Shown in pieces: positions 34,411 through 43,392 of a stretch of DNA of 49,316 nucleotides. The stretch's first letter is position 1. Every line of letters begins with the position of its first letter. This stretch comes from an uncultured Collinsella sp. (lineage in GTDB: Bacteria > Actinomycetota > Coriobacteriia > Coriobacteriales > Coriobacteriaceae): contig CATVZP010000006.1 of assembly GCA_958348565.1 (NCBI GenBank), positions 1 through 49,316 of the forward strand, read 5' to 3'. The position numbers were made by a program, and so were the translations under genes. The notes beneath the pieces are model-generated. The model was not told where the DNA came from. It was given only the letters and a program-made list of their open reading frames with translations, and did not search any database.

Positions 34411-34531
34411 CTGGCAACTGTACCAAACAGCTGGACAGAACGCCCATTTCCTGCATTTTCTCGCGCGCTGGCACCCCGCGCCGCCGCTACGCCATAATAG
34501 TTGGCGGACAATCGCGAGAGAAAGCAACCAC

Positions 34532-37213
34532 ATGGCACAGACCACGACAGATACTTCCGCCAGCACCGTTTCCGGCGCCGGCGCCGCCAGCTCATTCTCG
34601 GGCGGCACGGGAACCGAAGCCGAGTTCGGCTCGCTCGGCGCACTCTCCCCCACCTGGTGGGAGCCCGAGGATGGCAGCGAGCCCGAACCATGGCTCACGC
34701 CCGACCAGGCCTTCGAACGCTTCTTTGAATGGACGAGCAATCGCGGTATTGAGCTGTGGGACCACCAGGAAGAGGCCCTCATGGATCTAGCCGCCGGTGA
34801 CCATGTCATTTTGGGAACACCGACCGGATCGGGCAAGTCGCTTGTCGCGCTGGGCATGCTCTTTATGGGCATGGCACAGGGCAAGCGCTGCTACTACACG
34901 GCTCCTATCAAGGCTCTGGTCAGCGAAAAGTTCTTCGACCTGGTGCAGGTGCTCGGCCGCGATAACGTCGGCATGATCACCGGCGACACGCATATCAATA
35001 CCAAGGCGCCCGTCATCTGCTGCACAGCCGAAATCCTTGCCAACGATGCACTGCGCGAGGGCGAGGACGCCGACGTGGGCTGCGTTGCCATGGACGAGTT
35101 CCATTACTTTGCCGACCCCGATCGCGGTTGGGCATGGCAGGTGCCGCTGCTCACCCTGCCCCACACGCAATTCATGCTCATGAGCGCCACGCTCGGCGAT
35201 GTCACTGCCATCGCCGCCTCACTCGAGGAACACACCGGTGCTACCTGCGACTTGGTCGTCGATGCCCCGCGCCCCGTGCCGCTGAGCTACGACTACGTGA
35301 CGACCTCGCTCGAGGGCACGGTCGAGCTCGCCATGCGCCGTGGAGAGGCCCCGCTCTATATCGTGCACTTTAGCCAGGACGCCGCCCTTGCGACGGCGCA
35401 ATCCCTCGCCAACTTTGGCATTGCCAGCAAGGAGCAGCGCGAGGCTATTAAGGAAGCCGCCAAAGGCACGAGCTTCTCCACGGCTTTTGGCAAGATCCTC
35501 AAACGTCTGCTCGGATGTGGCGTCGGTGTGCACCACGCCGGTATGCTGCCGCGCTATCGCCTCCTGGTCGAGCGCCTGGCGCAGCAGGGCCTACTGCCCG
35601 TCATTTGCGGCACCGACACACTCGGCGTCGGCATCAACGTACCCATCCACACCGTGGTGCTCACCGCGCTCACCAAGTTCGATGGCTACAAGATGCGTCG
35701 CCTGCGCGCCCGCGAGTTCCATCAGATCGCTGGTCGCGCCGGGCGTTCGGGCTTTGACACCGAGGGCATGGTGATCGCCGAGGCCCCGGAGCACGAGATC
35801 GAGAACGCAAAGCTCATGGCCAAGGCGGGCGACGACCCCAAGAAGCTCCGTAAAATTAAAAAGAAAAAGGCCCCCGAGGGCTTTGTCACATGGAACAAGC
35901 AGACCTTTGAGCGCCTGATCGAAACGCAGCCCGAGACACTCAAGCCACGCCTGCGTATCACGCACTCCATGGTGATTAGCGTGGTCGAGCAGGGCGGCGA
36001 TGCTCGCGCCCGTGTGCACGACCTCATCGAGACAAGCCTGCAAACGCCCGAGGAAAAGGCCAAGCTCGAGGTTCGTGCCGACGAAATCTTCGCCACGCTC
36101 ATCGATTCCGGCGTCGTCGTTCGCACCGAGGTGCCGCCCGCGCCTGACGCTCCGGCTGACGCCGCACCAGACATCGACTATGCGCTGACGGTCGATCTGC
36201 CCGAGGACTTTGCGCTCGACCAGCCGCTCTCGCCGTTTTTGCTTGCCGCGCTGGAGCTGCTCGACCCCGAGAGCGAGACCTATACCATGGATCTGATCTC
36301 GATGGTCGAGGCAACGCTCGAGGATCCCAAGCAGGTGCTGCGTGCACAGGAGCGCGCCGCGCGCGACCGCGCGATGGCCGAAATGAAGGCTGACGGCGTC
36401 GAATATGAGGAACGCCTGGAGCGCATCCAGGACGTCACCTACGAAAAGCCGCTCGAGGACTTGCTCGATGCCGCCTTCGACAAGTACTGCCAGGAAGTAC
36501 CTTGGGCCAACGACTACCAGCTCTCGCCCAAGAGCGTCCTGCGCGACATGTTGGAGAGCGCGAGCGACTTTAAGGGCTATATCCAAAAGCTCGGCATCGC
36601 CCGCTCCGAGGGCATTCTGCTGCGCTACCTAGCCGAGGCCTACCGTTCCCTCGATCGCACCGTTCCCATTGAGAAGCGCGATGAGCGCTTGCGTGACATC
36701 ATTTCGTGGCTCGGCTTTGTGGTGCGCTCGGTCGACTCGAGCCTGGTGGACGAGTGGGAGAACGCCGGCAACCCCGCTGCACTCGACGCCACACCGCCGC
36801 AGGGCATCGACGAGGTCGTGGCCGACCGCCGCGGCTGCACGCTGCTGGTGCGCAACGCGCTCTTCCGCCGCGTGACCCTTGCGGCCCGTGGACACGTGCG
36901 CGATCTGGGCGAGCTCGACGAGGACTGGGGCATGAGCGAGGTCCGCTGGCAAAAGGCCCTCGACGCCTATCACGAGCAGCACGAGGAAATCCTCACCGAC
37001 GGAGACGCCCGCAGTGCCGCGATGTTTACCATCGACGAGAGCGACGAGAAGACCGATCACGTGTGGCACGTGCACCAGATTTTTGCCGACGAGGATGGCG
37101 ACCACGACTTTGGCATCATGGGCGATGTCGACCTGGATGCCACGCAAGATGGCGGCGAGGTCATCTTCAAAAACTACCGCGTCGGCTTTATTGAGGACCT
37201 GCTCGAAGACTAG
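34532..37213 (+). CDS. Ski2/Mtr4-like DEAH helicase with DUF3516
   Basis: An 893-residue SF2 helicase. Walker A GTPTGSGKS is at residues 95-103, the DEAD-box variant DEFH at 188-191 and motif III LMSATLGD at 216-223. The second RecA domain shows GVGVHHAGMLPRYR, GTDTLGVGINVP and QIAGRAGRSGFDTEG. About 430 C-terminal residues, with a Lys-rich RKIKKKKAPEGF stretch at their start, match the DUF3516 extension known mainly from actinobacterial helicases. RNA unwinding during turnover is a reasonable role by family, unproven. The ATG at 34532 has GAGAGAAAG; the in-frame ATG at 34361 lies inside the repeat element and is not used. A possible -10 (CATAAT, 34493) precedes it. Confidence 0.88.
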   Translation: MAQTTTDTSASTVSGAGAASSFSGGTGTEAEFGSLGALSPTWWEPEDGSEPEPWLTPDQAFERFFEWTSNRGIELWDHQEEALMDLAAGDHVILGTPTGSGKSLVALGMLFMGMAQGKRCYYTAPIKALVSEKFFDLVQVLGRDNVGMITGDTHINTKAPVICCTAEILANDALREGEDADVGCVAMDEFHYFADPDRGWAWQVPLLTLPHTQFMLMSATLGDVTAIAASLEEHTGATCDLVVDAPRPVPLSYDYVTTSLEGTVELAMRRGEAPLYIVHFSQDAALATAQSLANFGIASKEQREAIKEAAKGTSFSTAFGKILKRLLGCGVGVHHAGMLPRYRLLVERLAQQGLLPVICGTDTLGVGINVPIHTVVLTALTKFDGYKMRRLRAREFHQIAGRAGRSGFDTEGMVIAEAPEHEIENAKLMAKAGDDPKKLRKIKKKKAPEGFVTWNKQTFERLIETQPETLKPRLRITHSMVISVVEQGGDARARVHDLIETSLQTPEEKAKLEVRADEIFATLIDSGVVVRTEVPPAPDAPADAAPDIDYALTVDLPEDFALDQPLSPFLLAALELLDPESETYTMDLISMVEATLEDPKQVLRAQERAARDRAMAEMKADGVEYEERLERIQDVTYEKPLEDLLDAAFDKYCQEVPWANDYQLSPKSVLRDMLESASDFKGYIQKLGIARSEGILLRYLAEAYRSLDRTVPIEKRDERLRDIISWLGFVVRSVDSSLVDEWENAGNPAALDATPPQGIDEVVADRRGCTLLVRNALFRRVTLAARGHVRDLGELDEDWGMSEVRWQKALDAYHEQHEEILTDGDARSAAMFTIDESDEKTDHVWHVHQIFADEDGDHDFGIMGDVDLDATQDGGEVIFKNYRVGFIEDLLED

Positions 37214-37231
37214 CCGGGCGCAATGGAACGA

Positions 37232-37270
37232 AGCGGGGCCGCTGGCAACATCGCCAGCGGCCCCGCTTTT
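37232..37270. terminator. Bidirectional terminator
   Basis: A 14-bp perfect stem (GCGGGGCCGCTGGC at 37233-37246, loop AACATC) is followed by TTTTG on the plus strand. It lies between the convergent helicase and DUF2130 genes. On the minus strand the stem is followed by T and C/G bases, so it is stronger for the plus gene. Confidence 0.85.
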
Positions 37271-37287
37271 GTGCGATACGCTATCCC

Positions 37288-39045
37288 CTACTCGGCATCC
37301 TCGATCTCATACGAATCGGCATCGGTGGGCTCATCAACCGTGTCCGCCGCCACCTCACGCGCCTCGTCGAAGGCCGCCTTCATGGTTTTGTTCCCCCAGG
37401 TGAGTTTGCGGATCGTGAGGTCGTCGGCCTTCTTGTTTGCCAAGCGTAGGTTGTTCTCGGACGACAGGAGCGCCTCCTTGGTCTTTTGCAGATGGCTAAT
37501 CGTCTTGTCGATCTCATCGATCGCCGTTTGGAACTTGCGGCTCGCGATCTCGTAGTTGCGACCGAAATCATTCTTGAACTTTTCCATCTTGGCTTCGAAG
37601 TTTGTGACGTCGATATTCTGCTGTTTGTACTCCGCCAGCTCCTGCTTATAGCGCAGCGAACCCATGGCAGCGTTGCGAAGAAGCGTAATCATGGGAATAA
37701 AGAACTGCGGGCGGATCACGTACATCTTCTCGTAGCGATAGCTCACGTCCACGATGCCGGCATTGTAAAGCTCGCTCTCGGGCTCGAGCAGCGTGCAGAG
37801 CACTGCATACTCACAGCCCTTCTGGCGACGATCGTGGTCGAGCTTCTTAAAGAAGTCCTCGTTCTTGTGCTTGGTCGCAGTCTCGTCGTTCTCGTTTTTC
37901 ATCTCGAACATAATCGAAATGACCTCGTTGCCGCTCGCGTCGCACTCACGGAAGATAAAGTCGCCCTTGGTACCCTCGGACGCATCGTTATCTTTCTCGA
38001 AGTACGCGTTAGGAAACGCCGTCATGCGCAGACGGTTAAACTCGGTCTCGCAGTGCTGCTCGAGTGACTCGCCCACCATCTTGGTGGACAGGCGGACCTT
38101 CATATCCTTAAGGCGCTCAATCTCTTCGTCCTTGTAGCGAATCAGGTCATCGCTCGCGCGCTTGGCCTGCGCGAGCTCGAGCTCGTGTGCCACCTTGACC
38201 TGTTCCTCGCGAGAATCGCGCACCGCCAGCTCGCTCGCGAGCTTGGCACGTGCCTCATCGCGCTCACGCTCCGCCGCGGCGACCGCCTCCGATAGGTTCA
38301 TTTTGGCCGTCAGCTCCTGTTCGCGCAGCTGGGCACGCAGGCCCTCGGCCTCTTGCTCGGACTGAGCCTTTGCGGCGGAAAACTTCTCTTGTACCTTCGC
38401 GCGATAGTCAGCAAGCGCGCGCTCGGCCTCGCTGCGAGCGGCATCGAGCTCACGCTGCGACTCTGCCGTGGCAGCGGCAAGCGCCATCTCCTGGGCCTTG
38501 TCCGCAGCGGAGAGCTTTGCCTGTAGCTCAGCAATCTGAGCGTCGCGGGCGGACAGATCGTTTTGAGCAGCATTGCGCGCCGCCGCCTCGGCAAGTTTGG
38601 CTTCGTCATCCTTGCGTCCCAGCTGCGCGCGCAGGTTGTCAATCTCACGCTGGAGCTCTGCGTTTTCCTTCTGCGCATCCGCACGGGCCTCAACCGCCGC
38701 GCGCTGGCTTGCACTCTCGCGCTCCGTGGCAGCGCCCTCAAGCTTGGCGCGCAGCTCGGCAAGCTCGGCATCGCGCTTGGCGACTTCTTGCGCCAGCTGC
38801 TGGGCCGCAGCGTTCTTCTGCTCGACAAGCTGAGCGTTGCGCTGAGACTCTGCCTCTTGCAAGGCGGCCGTCGAACGCGAGCGCTCAAGTTCCAGCGCCT
38901 GCTCGCCCTCGCGCTGGACTGCCTTCACACGCTCATCCAGGTCGCGCGAGAACTCGGCATCGCGCACCTGTTTGACGATATCCGCATAGCCGGACGCATC
39001 GACCTTAAACACTTCGCCGCAATGCGGGCACCTGATCTCGTTCAT
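37288..39045 (-). CDS. DUF2130 coiled-coil protein with nuclease-like domain
   Basis: A 585-residue protein. A CxxC zinc ribbon (RCPHCGEVF) opens it. Residues ~25-320 form a very long Ala/Glu/Lys/Arg-rich coiled coil (AQLVEQKNAAAQQLAQEVAK and similar). The C-terminal DUF2130 domain has GDFIFRECDASGNEVISIM followed by FEMKNEND, the D-x(n)-ExK spacing of PD-(D/E)xK nucleases. DUF2130 proteins are RmuC-like in layout, but no function is established. GAGGAGCTGC precedes the ATG. No neighbouring gene gives a clue. Confidence 0.85.
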   Translation of the reverse strand: MNEIRCPHCGEVFKVDASGYADIVKQVRDAEFSRDLDERVKAVQREGEQALELERSRSTAALQEAESQRNAQLVEQKNAAAQQLAQEVAKRDAELAELRAKLEGAATERESASQRAAVEARADAQKENAELQREIDNLRAQLGRKDDEAKLAEAAARNAAQNDLSARDAQIAELQAKLSAADKAQEMALAAATAESQRELDAARSEAERALADYRAKVQEKFSAAKAQSEQEAEGLRAQLREQELTAKMNLSEAVAAAERERDEARAKLASELAVRDSREEQVKVAHELELAQAKRASDDLIRYKDEEIERLKDMKVRLSTKMVGESLEQHCETEFNRLRMTAFPNAYFEKDNDASEGTKGDFIFRECDASGNEVISIMFEMKNENDETATKHKNEDFFKKLDHDRRQKGCEYAVLCTLLEPESELYNAGIVDVSYRYEKMYVIRPQFFIPMITLLRNAAMGSLRYKQELAEYKQQNIDVTNFEAKMEKFKNDFGRNYEIASRKFQTAIDEIDKTISHLQKTKEALLSSENNLRLANKKADDLTIRKLTWGNKTMKAAFDEAREVAADTVDEPTDADSYEIEDAE

Positions 39046-39103
39046 AGCAGCTCCTCGATGGACGCAAATTTCAACCGCCTACACTCTACCGCGCCGCACG
39101 GAC

Positions 39104-39138
39104 AAAAAAGGCGCCGCCGCCATAATGGCAACGGCGCC
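39104..39138 (-). terminator. Terminator of the phosphoesterase gene
   Basis: A 7-bp GC-rich stem (GGCGCCG/CGGCGCC at 39110-39116 and 39132-39138) is followed on the minus strand by TTTTTTG. It is downstream of the phosphoesterase gene. Confidence 0.8.
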
Positions 39139-39140
39139 AG

Positions 39141-39177
39141 AACCACCACAAAGGTGCCTGTCCCCTTTGTGGTGGTT
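39141..39177. repeat. Perfect 14-bp palindrome (AACCACCACAAAGG)
   Basis: AACCACCACAAAGG (39141-39154) is inverted exactly at 39164-39177 with a 9-base loop TGCCTGTCC. It sits directly between the phosphoesterase stop codon and its terminator. It is longer and more regular than needed for a terminator and resembles a dispersed palindromic repeat, though only one copy is in the window. Confidence 0.65.
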
Positions 39178-39185
39178 TGGGCGCC

Positions 39186-39731
39186 CTATAGCCCAAAGAA
39201 GCTCAAGATCTGGTCTCGGCTTACGGGCCTGTACTCGTTGGCATCGAGACCGACATCGTAGCGAAAAATGGGGCGCTCGCGATCGCGGTTGCGCGCGTTG
39301 GTGCGGTCTCCCCTGCTGTGGATATGCCCGTGCAGCATGATGGCGCCACGCGCCTTGCCATTCCAGCTGAGCATGGGGTAGTGGCTCACAACCAGACGAT
39401 GGCCCTTGGCATAGCCGGGAGCAATCTCCAGGTAATCGCGCACGTCTTCCCAAATCTGCGGTGCGCCGGGGTCTTCCCAATCACCGTCATGATTACCGCG
39501 GATGAGCGTCACATTCTTGCATTCGATACGCTCGCGCAGGCGCACCGCCTCCGCCAGAGGCAAACGATAGGTAAAGTCTCCCAAGATATAGAGACGGTCG
39601 TCCGCCGCCACGCACTCATTGATGGCATCGACGACCTTACGGTTCATCTCCTCGACCGAATCAAACGGTCGATCCATGTCGTGCAGGATATTCGTGTCGC
39701 CCAGGTGCAGGTCGGCGGTAAACCACATCAT
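39186..39731 (-). CDS. Metallophosphoesterase
   Basis: A 181-residue calcineurin-like phosphoesterase. The metal motifs are in order: DLHLGDTNI, LGDFTYR, RGNHDGDW, VSHYPM and HGHIHS (His and Asp ligands). The substrate is unknown; small members of this family act on phosphodiesters or on nucleotides. The ATG at 39731 (or the one 3 bases on) has AGGACAG upstream; the ATG at 39746 is an alternative. A TATACT at about 39773-39778 on the minus strand could be its -10 box. It is followed by a palindrome and terminator. Confidence 0.87.
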   Translation of the reverse strand: MMWFTADLHLGDTNILHDMDRPFDSVEEMNRKVVDAINECVAADDRLYILGDFTYRLPLAEAVRLRERIECKNVTLIRGNHDGDWEDPGAPQIWEDVRDYLEIAPGYAKGHRLVVSHYPMLSWNGKARGAIMLHGHIHSRGDRTNARNRDRERPIFRYDVGLDANEYRPVSRDQILSFFGL

Positions 39732-39797
39732 CGTCTCTGTCCTCATTTCGCAACGTGTTCAACTCGTGCTAAGTATACAGACGCAGCGATGCGGCGG

Positions 39798-39977
39798 TTA
39801 TCCAAAGAGCCCGCCGAACAGTCCGCGGCGGCGCTTGTCCTGCTTGTTCGAGGCGTCACCCTGAGTTTTCTTGTCCTGCCGCTTCTTACGGTCCTGCTCC
39901 AGCTCATCGTCGTCGAGTAGCAGATCCCACTCAAACGGATCGTCTGTCAGATCGAACTGGTCGTCGTCATCAAACAT
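39798..39977 (-). CDS. Small charged protein, unknown
   Basis: A 59-residue protein with an acidic first half (MFDDDDQFDLTDDPFEWD) and a basic second half (KKRQDKKTQGDASNKQDKR) ending in RRGLFGGLFG. I do not recognise it. GGAGGCGGCC precedes the ATG at 39977; the ATG at 39989 is an alternative. It lies 18 bp after the HIRAN gene and shares its transcript. Confidence 0.5.
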   Translation of the reverse strand: MFDDDDQFDLTDDPFEWDLLLDDDELEQDRKKRQDKKTQGDASNKQDKRRRGLFGGLFG

Positions 39978-39995
39978 GGCCGCCTCCATTGCCGA

Positions 39996-40322
39996 CTAGC
40001 GGGCATCCACCACGTAGAGGCCAACGCGCACCTGATGCCACGGGCTGCGCTCGGGAGCGACCTGTTGCACGCGGGCCTCAAATACGCCCTCATGGCCGTA
40101 ATACATCATCAAGGACAGCGGGCCGGCCTCATTTCCCGGAACATAGCCAAGTTTGGTCTTGCCATAGTAGATTGCAACCGCCTCGGGGTCATGGGGATTA
40201 TCGCGCTCGGCGCACAGCGTCAGTTTATCGCCCGCTTTAAGATCGCCTAGGACCAAAGCGCCGTCGGCATATTGAAATCCTGCAATATGAAACGACAAAA
40301 GAACACGTGAAGGCTCGTACAT
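39996..40322 (-). CDS. HIRAN-domain protein
   Basis: A 108-residue protein consisting of a HIRAN domain, with FHIAGFQYADG, KLTLCAERDNPHDPEAVAI and KLGYVPGNEAG as the typical positions. HIRAN domains bind 3' ends of single-stranded DNA in HLTF and occur alone or with nucleases in bacteria. AGAGGAGTTGCC precedes the ATG. A role in repair is plausible from the family only. The upstream region carries a perfect hairpin (40417-40457). Confidence 0.85.
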   Translation of the reverse strand: MYEPSRVLLSFHIAGFQYADGALVLGDLKAGDKLTLCAERDNPHDPEAVAIYYGKTKLGYVPGNEAGPLSLMMYYGHEGVFEARVQQVAPERSPWHQVRVGLYVVDAR

Positions 40323-40416
40323 GGCAACTCCTCTAACAGCCGGAATACCCGGCGTTTAACCTTACAGAGAAGTCTACGAACTCGCGCGGACACAAATTCA
40401 TCCTGCCTGCGTCTTT

Positions 40417-40457
40417 CAAGCGCTCTGTCTCGCAACGCTTGCGAGACAGAGCGCTTG
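40417..40457. repeat. Perfect 19-bp hairpin with 3-base loop
   Basis: CAAGCGCTCTGTCTCGCAA (40417-40435) is inverted without mismatch at 40439-40457. No T run follows on either strand, so it is not a classical terminator. It lies between the HIRAN gene and the small hydrophobic peptide, downstream of the latter by about 105 bp. Confidence 0.8.
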
Positions 40458-40561
40458 CAGATAAGATAGGAGTACGGATGGCACCCGTTGCAGCGGGTCT
40501 TGCCAACTCCGATACACGTTTTCATCGTGAGAAGTGGCCGTCTTCGCTTACGCGGGGGCGG

Positions 40562-40645
40562 CTATTTCATTCGGCCGATAAACAGGCCGAGTTCGATAGC
40601 CGCGATTAACAACGCCAGTAACGAAATAACATCGCTTACGTTCAT
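40562..40645 (-). CDS. 27-residue hydrophobic peptide, type I toxin-like
   Basis: A short frame on the minus strand begins ATG at 40645 after AGAAGGGA and encodes 27 residues: MNVSDVISLLALLIAAIELG and then LFIGRMK. A single hydrophobic helix with a short polar start and a basic end is the design of Hol-Tox/TxpA/Fst-type membrane toxins. The region just after the stop (CCGCCCCCGCG.. GACGGCC) can fold, as mRNAs of this group do. No antitoxin RNA can be identified by eye. It was below usual length thresholds. Confidence is limited by size. Confidence 0.5.
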   Translation of the reverse strand: MNVSDVISLLALLIAAIELGLFIGRMK

Positions 40646-40703
40646 ACCAATTCCCTTCTAAAGGGAGTTGGCCCATCCGCACCCCATAGCAGTAGTCTAA
40701 CGT

Positions 40704-40747
40704 AAATGACAGGTAATAGGAACACTTGTTCGTATTACCTGTCATTT
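40704..40747. repeat. Perfect 15-bp inverted repeat after the aldehyde dehydrogenase gene
   Basis: AAATGACAGGTAATA (40704-40718) is exactly inverted at 40733-40747 with a 14-base loop. It begins two bases after the aldehyde dehydrogenase stop codon on the minus strand. It may terminate the dehydrogenase transcript (TTTACG follows), or be an operator for the toxin-like peptide further on. Confidence 0.6.
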
Positions 40748-40748
40748 C

Positions 40749-42128
40749 CTAATGCACAAACATGCGCACGAATTTGTGCTTCCAGCTTGCGTAGGGCGCA
40801 TAACGGAATGGCACGTCCAGCCAGGTCGCCTTGTTCACGATACTCTTCTTGTGGCTAAACGTATCGAAGCTCTCGCGGCCATGGTACTGCCCCATGCCGC
40901 TCGCTCCCATGCCGCCAAAGCCCATATGGCTCGTAGCCAAGTGCATGATCGTGTCGTTGACACAGCCGCCGCCAAAGGGCACATAGCGCACAAAGCGCTG
41001 CTGGACCTCGCGGTCCTGGCTAAAGATATACAGGGCCAGCGGCGTCGGACGATCCGTAATAAACGTCTCGGCCTCGTCTAGACTCTCAAACGTCAGCACC
41101 GGCAAGATAGGGCCGAAAATCTCCTCCTGCATCACGGCGTCATCGGGGGTCACGCCGTCTAGGATCGTCGGTTCAATCTTGAGCGACGACTCGCGCGCCG
41201 TGCCTCCCAGCACAACCTTATCGGGGTCGATCAGTCCGCGTGCGCGCGCAAAATGCTTGGCATTGACAATATGACCGTAGTCCTCGTTGTCGAGCGGATG
41301 CTCGCCAAACATGCGGCGGACCTCCTCCTTGATGAGGCCCAACAGCTCATCATGTACGCGCGTATCGACCAGCAGATAGTCGGGCGCTACACAGGTCTGG
41401 CCCACGTTGAGCCATTTACCAAAGGCGATGCGGCGTGCCGCGACCTTCAAGTTTGCCGTCGCATCCACGATGCAGGGGCTCTTGCCGCCCAGCTCAAGCG
41501 TCACGGGCGTAAGGTTTTCACTTGCGCGCTCCATGACGAGCTTGCCGACCGGAACGCTACCGGTAAAGAAGATCTTGTCCCAGCACTCGTCGAGCAGCGC
41601 CTCATTCTCGGCACGCCCGCCTTCGACGACCGTCACCAGGCGCGGATCAAATGCTTCCTCGCAAATCTGCCTGAGCACCGCGCTCGAAGCCGGCGCATAG
41701 GCGCTCGGCTTGATGACCACGGTGTTACCTGCAGCGAGCGCGCCAGCGAGCGGCTCGAGCGTCAGCAAAAACGGGTAGTTCCACGGAGCCATAATGAGCG
41801 TGACGCCATAGGGCACGGCTTGCGTTTTGCACACACTAATGGCATTGGCGAGGTCGCAGGGGCGCAGGCGCGGGCGGCTCCATCGGGCCATATGCGCAAT
41901 CTGATGGCGAATCTCGGAAAGCGACGTGCCGATCTCGCACATATATGCCTCGTCATGCGACTTACCCAAATCGGTCTTGAGCGCATGGGCAATATCGGCC
42001 TCGTGCGCCCGTACCGTATCGCGTAAACTCACGAGCGCGCGACGTCGAGCATCGACATCAAACGTAGCGTGCGTCTTAAAGTAGGTGCGCTGATCGCCGA
42101 CGATGCGCGCAATTTCCTCGGTGTTCAT
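40749..42128 (-). CDS. Aldehyde dehydrogenase
   Basis: A 459-residue NAD(P)-dependent aldehyde dehydrogenase of the class 3/fatty-aldehyde type. The active site reads PWNYPF (Asn117), LELGGKSPC (Glu212) and GQTCVAPDY (catalytic Cys246), all intact. IFGPILPV and PFGGGCVNDTIMHLATSHMG are further family segments. It would oxidise an aldehyde to an acid, or work in reverse with CoA-independent chemistry. It follows an iron alcohol dehydrogenase by 9 bp, so the pair probably interconverts an alcohol, aldehyde and acid. ACCTCC-type site (GGAGGTTGCC) precedes the ATG. Confidence 0.93.
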   Translation of the reverse strand: MNTEEIARIVGDQRTYFKTHATFDVDARRRALVSLRDTVRAHEADIAHALKTDLGKSHDEAYMCEIGTSLSEIRHQIAHMARWSRPRLRPCDLANAISVCKTQAVPYGVTLIMAPWNYPFLLTLEPLAGALAAGNTVVIKPSAYAPASSAVLRQICEEAFDPRLVTVVEGGRAENEALLDECWDKIFFTGSVPVGKLVMERASENLTPVTLELGGKSPCIVDATANLKVAARRIAFGKWLNVGQTCVAPDYLLVDTRVHDELLGLIKEEVRRMFGEHPLDNEDYGHIVNAKHFARARGLIDPDKVVLGGTARESSLKIEPTILDGVTPDDAVMQEEIFGPILPVLTFESLDEAETFITDRPTPLALYIFSQDREVQQRFVRYVPFGGGCVNDTIMHLATSHMGFGGMGASGMGQYHGRESFDTFSHKKSIVNKATWLDVPFRYAPYASWKHKFVRMFVH

Positions 42129-42137
42129 GGCAACCTC

Positions 42138-43358
42138 CTAGTTCTCGTCCTCAAACATACCACCTGCAACAACTTCGTACATATGCTCGAGCTCCAGGCG
42201 GTCCATTAAAAGAGGAACGGGGTACAAGGGATTGGCCTCGGCATCGGCATGCGCCGCCATCTCGGGAATGTCGGAGCGGCGAATGCCCAGGACATATTTG
42301 GGGATTCCCAGGGCCTCGTTCATGCGGTCGACCCAATCGATAAAGGCCTCGGCTGCAAGACTGTCCCGCGCGGTAGCCGGCGCAACGCCCGCCATGCGAG
42401 CAAGATCGGCAAGCTTGGGGGCGGCGGCGTCACCATAAGCGCGAAGCATGTGCGGCAGGATGATCGCGTTGGCCAAACCGTGCGGAATTCCGTATCGGCC
42501 GCCCAGACTGTGCGCGATGGCATGCACATATCCGACATAGGAGCGGGTAAACGCAACGCCCGCCTTATACGCCGCCGAAAGCATATTGCGGCGCGCACGC
42601 ATGTCGTCGCCATGCTCATAGGCCTCGAGCAAATTGTCGCGGATGAGCTGGACCGCCTGACGCGCCATCTTGCGCGTGTAGGGCGTGGTGCTACGGCCGA
42701 TAAAGGCCTCGACAGCATGCGTCAGGGCATCCATACCCGTCTGCCCCGTAATGGAGGCAGGCAACCCGCGCGTAAACTCGGGGTCGTGGACTGCAAAACG
42801 CGGGATGAGCACAAAGTCGTTAATGGGGTATTTATAGTGCGTCTCATCATCGGTGATAACCGCCGCGAGCGTGACTTCACTTCCCGTACCGGCAGTAGTG
42901 GGAACCGCAATAAGCAGCGGCAGGAGACGATGAACGCGCAACAGGCCGCGCATCTTGTTGATGGGCTTGTTTGGCTGCGCGATACGTGCTCCCACGCCCT
43001 TGGCACAGTCCATGGCCGAGCCACCGCCAAAGCCGATAATGGCCTGGCAGGCGCGCTCTCGATACAGGGACGCCGCTTCTTCCACGTTTGAGACCGTGGG
43101 GTTCGCACGCGTTTCGGCATAGACCGCAACGCCAATTCCCTTGGACGCGAGCGCTGTCTCGAGCGGTGCCGTGAGCCCCAGACGGGCAATGCCGGGATCC
43201 GTCACGATAAGAACCCGCTGTATCGAACGCTTTTGAAGCACTGTGGGCACATCCTCAGCGTGTTCTAGAATGCGTGGCTCGGTATAGGGCAGCACCGGCA
43301 ATGCGATGCGAAAAACCGTTTGATACGTTCGGCACCAGGCGCGGCGGGCTAGATGCAT
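42138..43358 (-). CDS. Iron-containing alcohol dehydrogenase
   Basis: A 406-residue class III alcohol dehydrogenase. NAD-binding is at IIGFGGGSAMDCAKG, and the metal-binding region runs from TGMDALTHAVEAFIGR to YVHAIAHSLGGRYGIPHGLANAI, with the family histidines. It would interconvert alcohol and aldehyde with NADH. I chose the ATG at 43358, preceded by AAGGAGCTTCC; the longest frame begins at 43439 without a site. It is the first gene of a two-gene operon with the aldehyde dehydrogenase. A palindromic candidate operator lies just upstream. Confidence 0.93.
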   Translation of the reverse strand: MHLARRAWCRTYQTVFRIALPVLPYTEPRILEHAEDVPTVLQKRSIQRVLIVTDPGIARLGLTAPLETALASKGIGVAVYAETRANPTVSNVEEAASLYRERACQAIIGFGGGSAMDCAKGVGARIAQPNKPINKMRGLLRVHRLLPLLIAVPTTAGTGSEVTLAAVITDDETHYKYPINDFVLIPRFAVHDPEFTRGLPASITGQTGMDALTHAVEAFIGRSTTPYTRKMARQAVQLIRDNLLEAYEHGDDMRARRNMLSAAYKAGVAFTRSYVGYVHAIAHSLGGRYGIPHGLANAIILPHMLRAYGDAAAPKLADLARMAGVAPATARDSLAAEAFIDWVDRMNEALGIPKYVLGIRRSDIPEMAAHADAEANPLYPVPLLMDRLELEHMYEVVAGGMFEDEN

Positions 43359-43376
43359 AAAGGAAGCTCCTTCATT

Positions 43377-43392
43377 TGTTGATAGGTCAACA
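43377..43392. promoter_or_regulatory. Candidate operator TGTTGA-4-TCAACA
   Basis: A perfect 6-bp inverted repeat with a 4-base spacer lies 18 bp upstream of the iron alcohol dehydrogenase start. The regulator is unknown; the site could also affect the divergent rubrerythrin gene. Confidence 0.35.

Noticed and set aside
34361..34531. Longer start of the Ski2-like helicase
   Set aside because: It would start inside the inverted-repeat element and add residues with no family match; the ATG at 34532 has a site.
40247..40525. 92-codon frame on the minus strand upstream of HIRAN
   Set aside because: It overlaps the HIRAN start and a perfect hairpin and lacks a ribosome-binding site.
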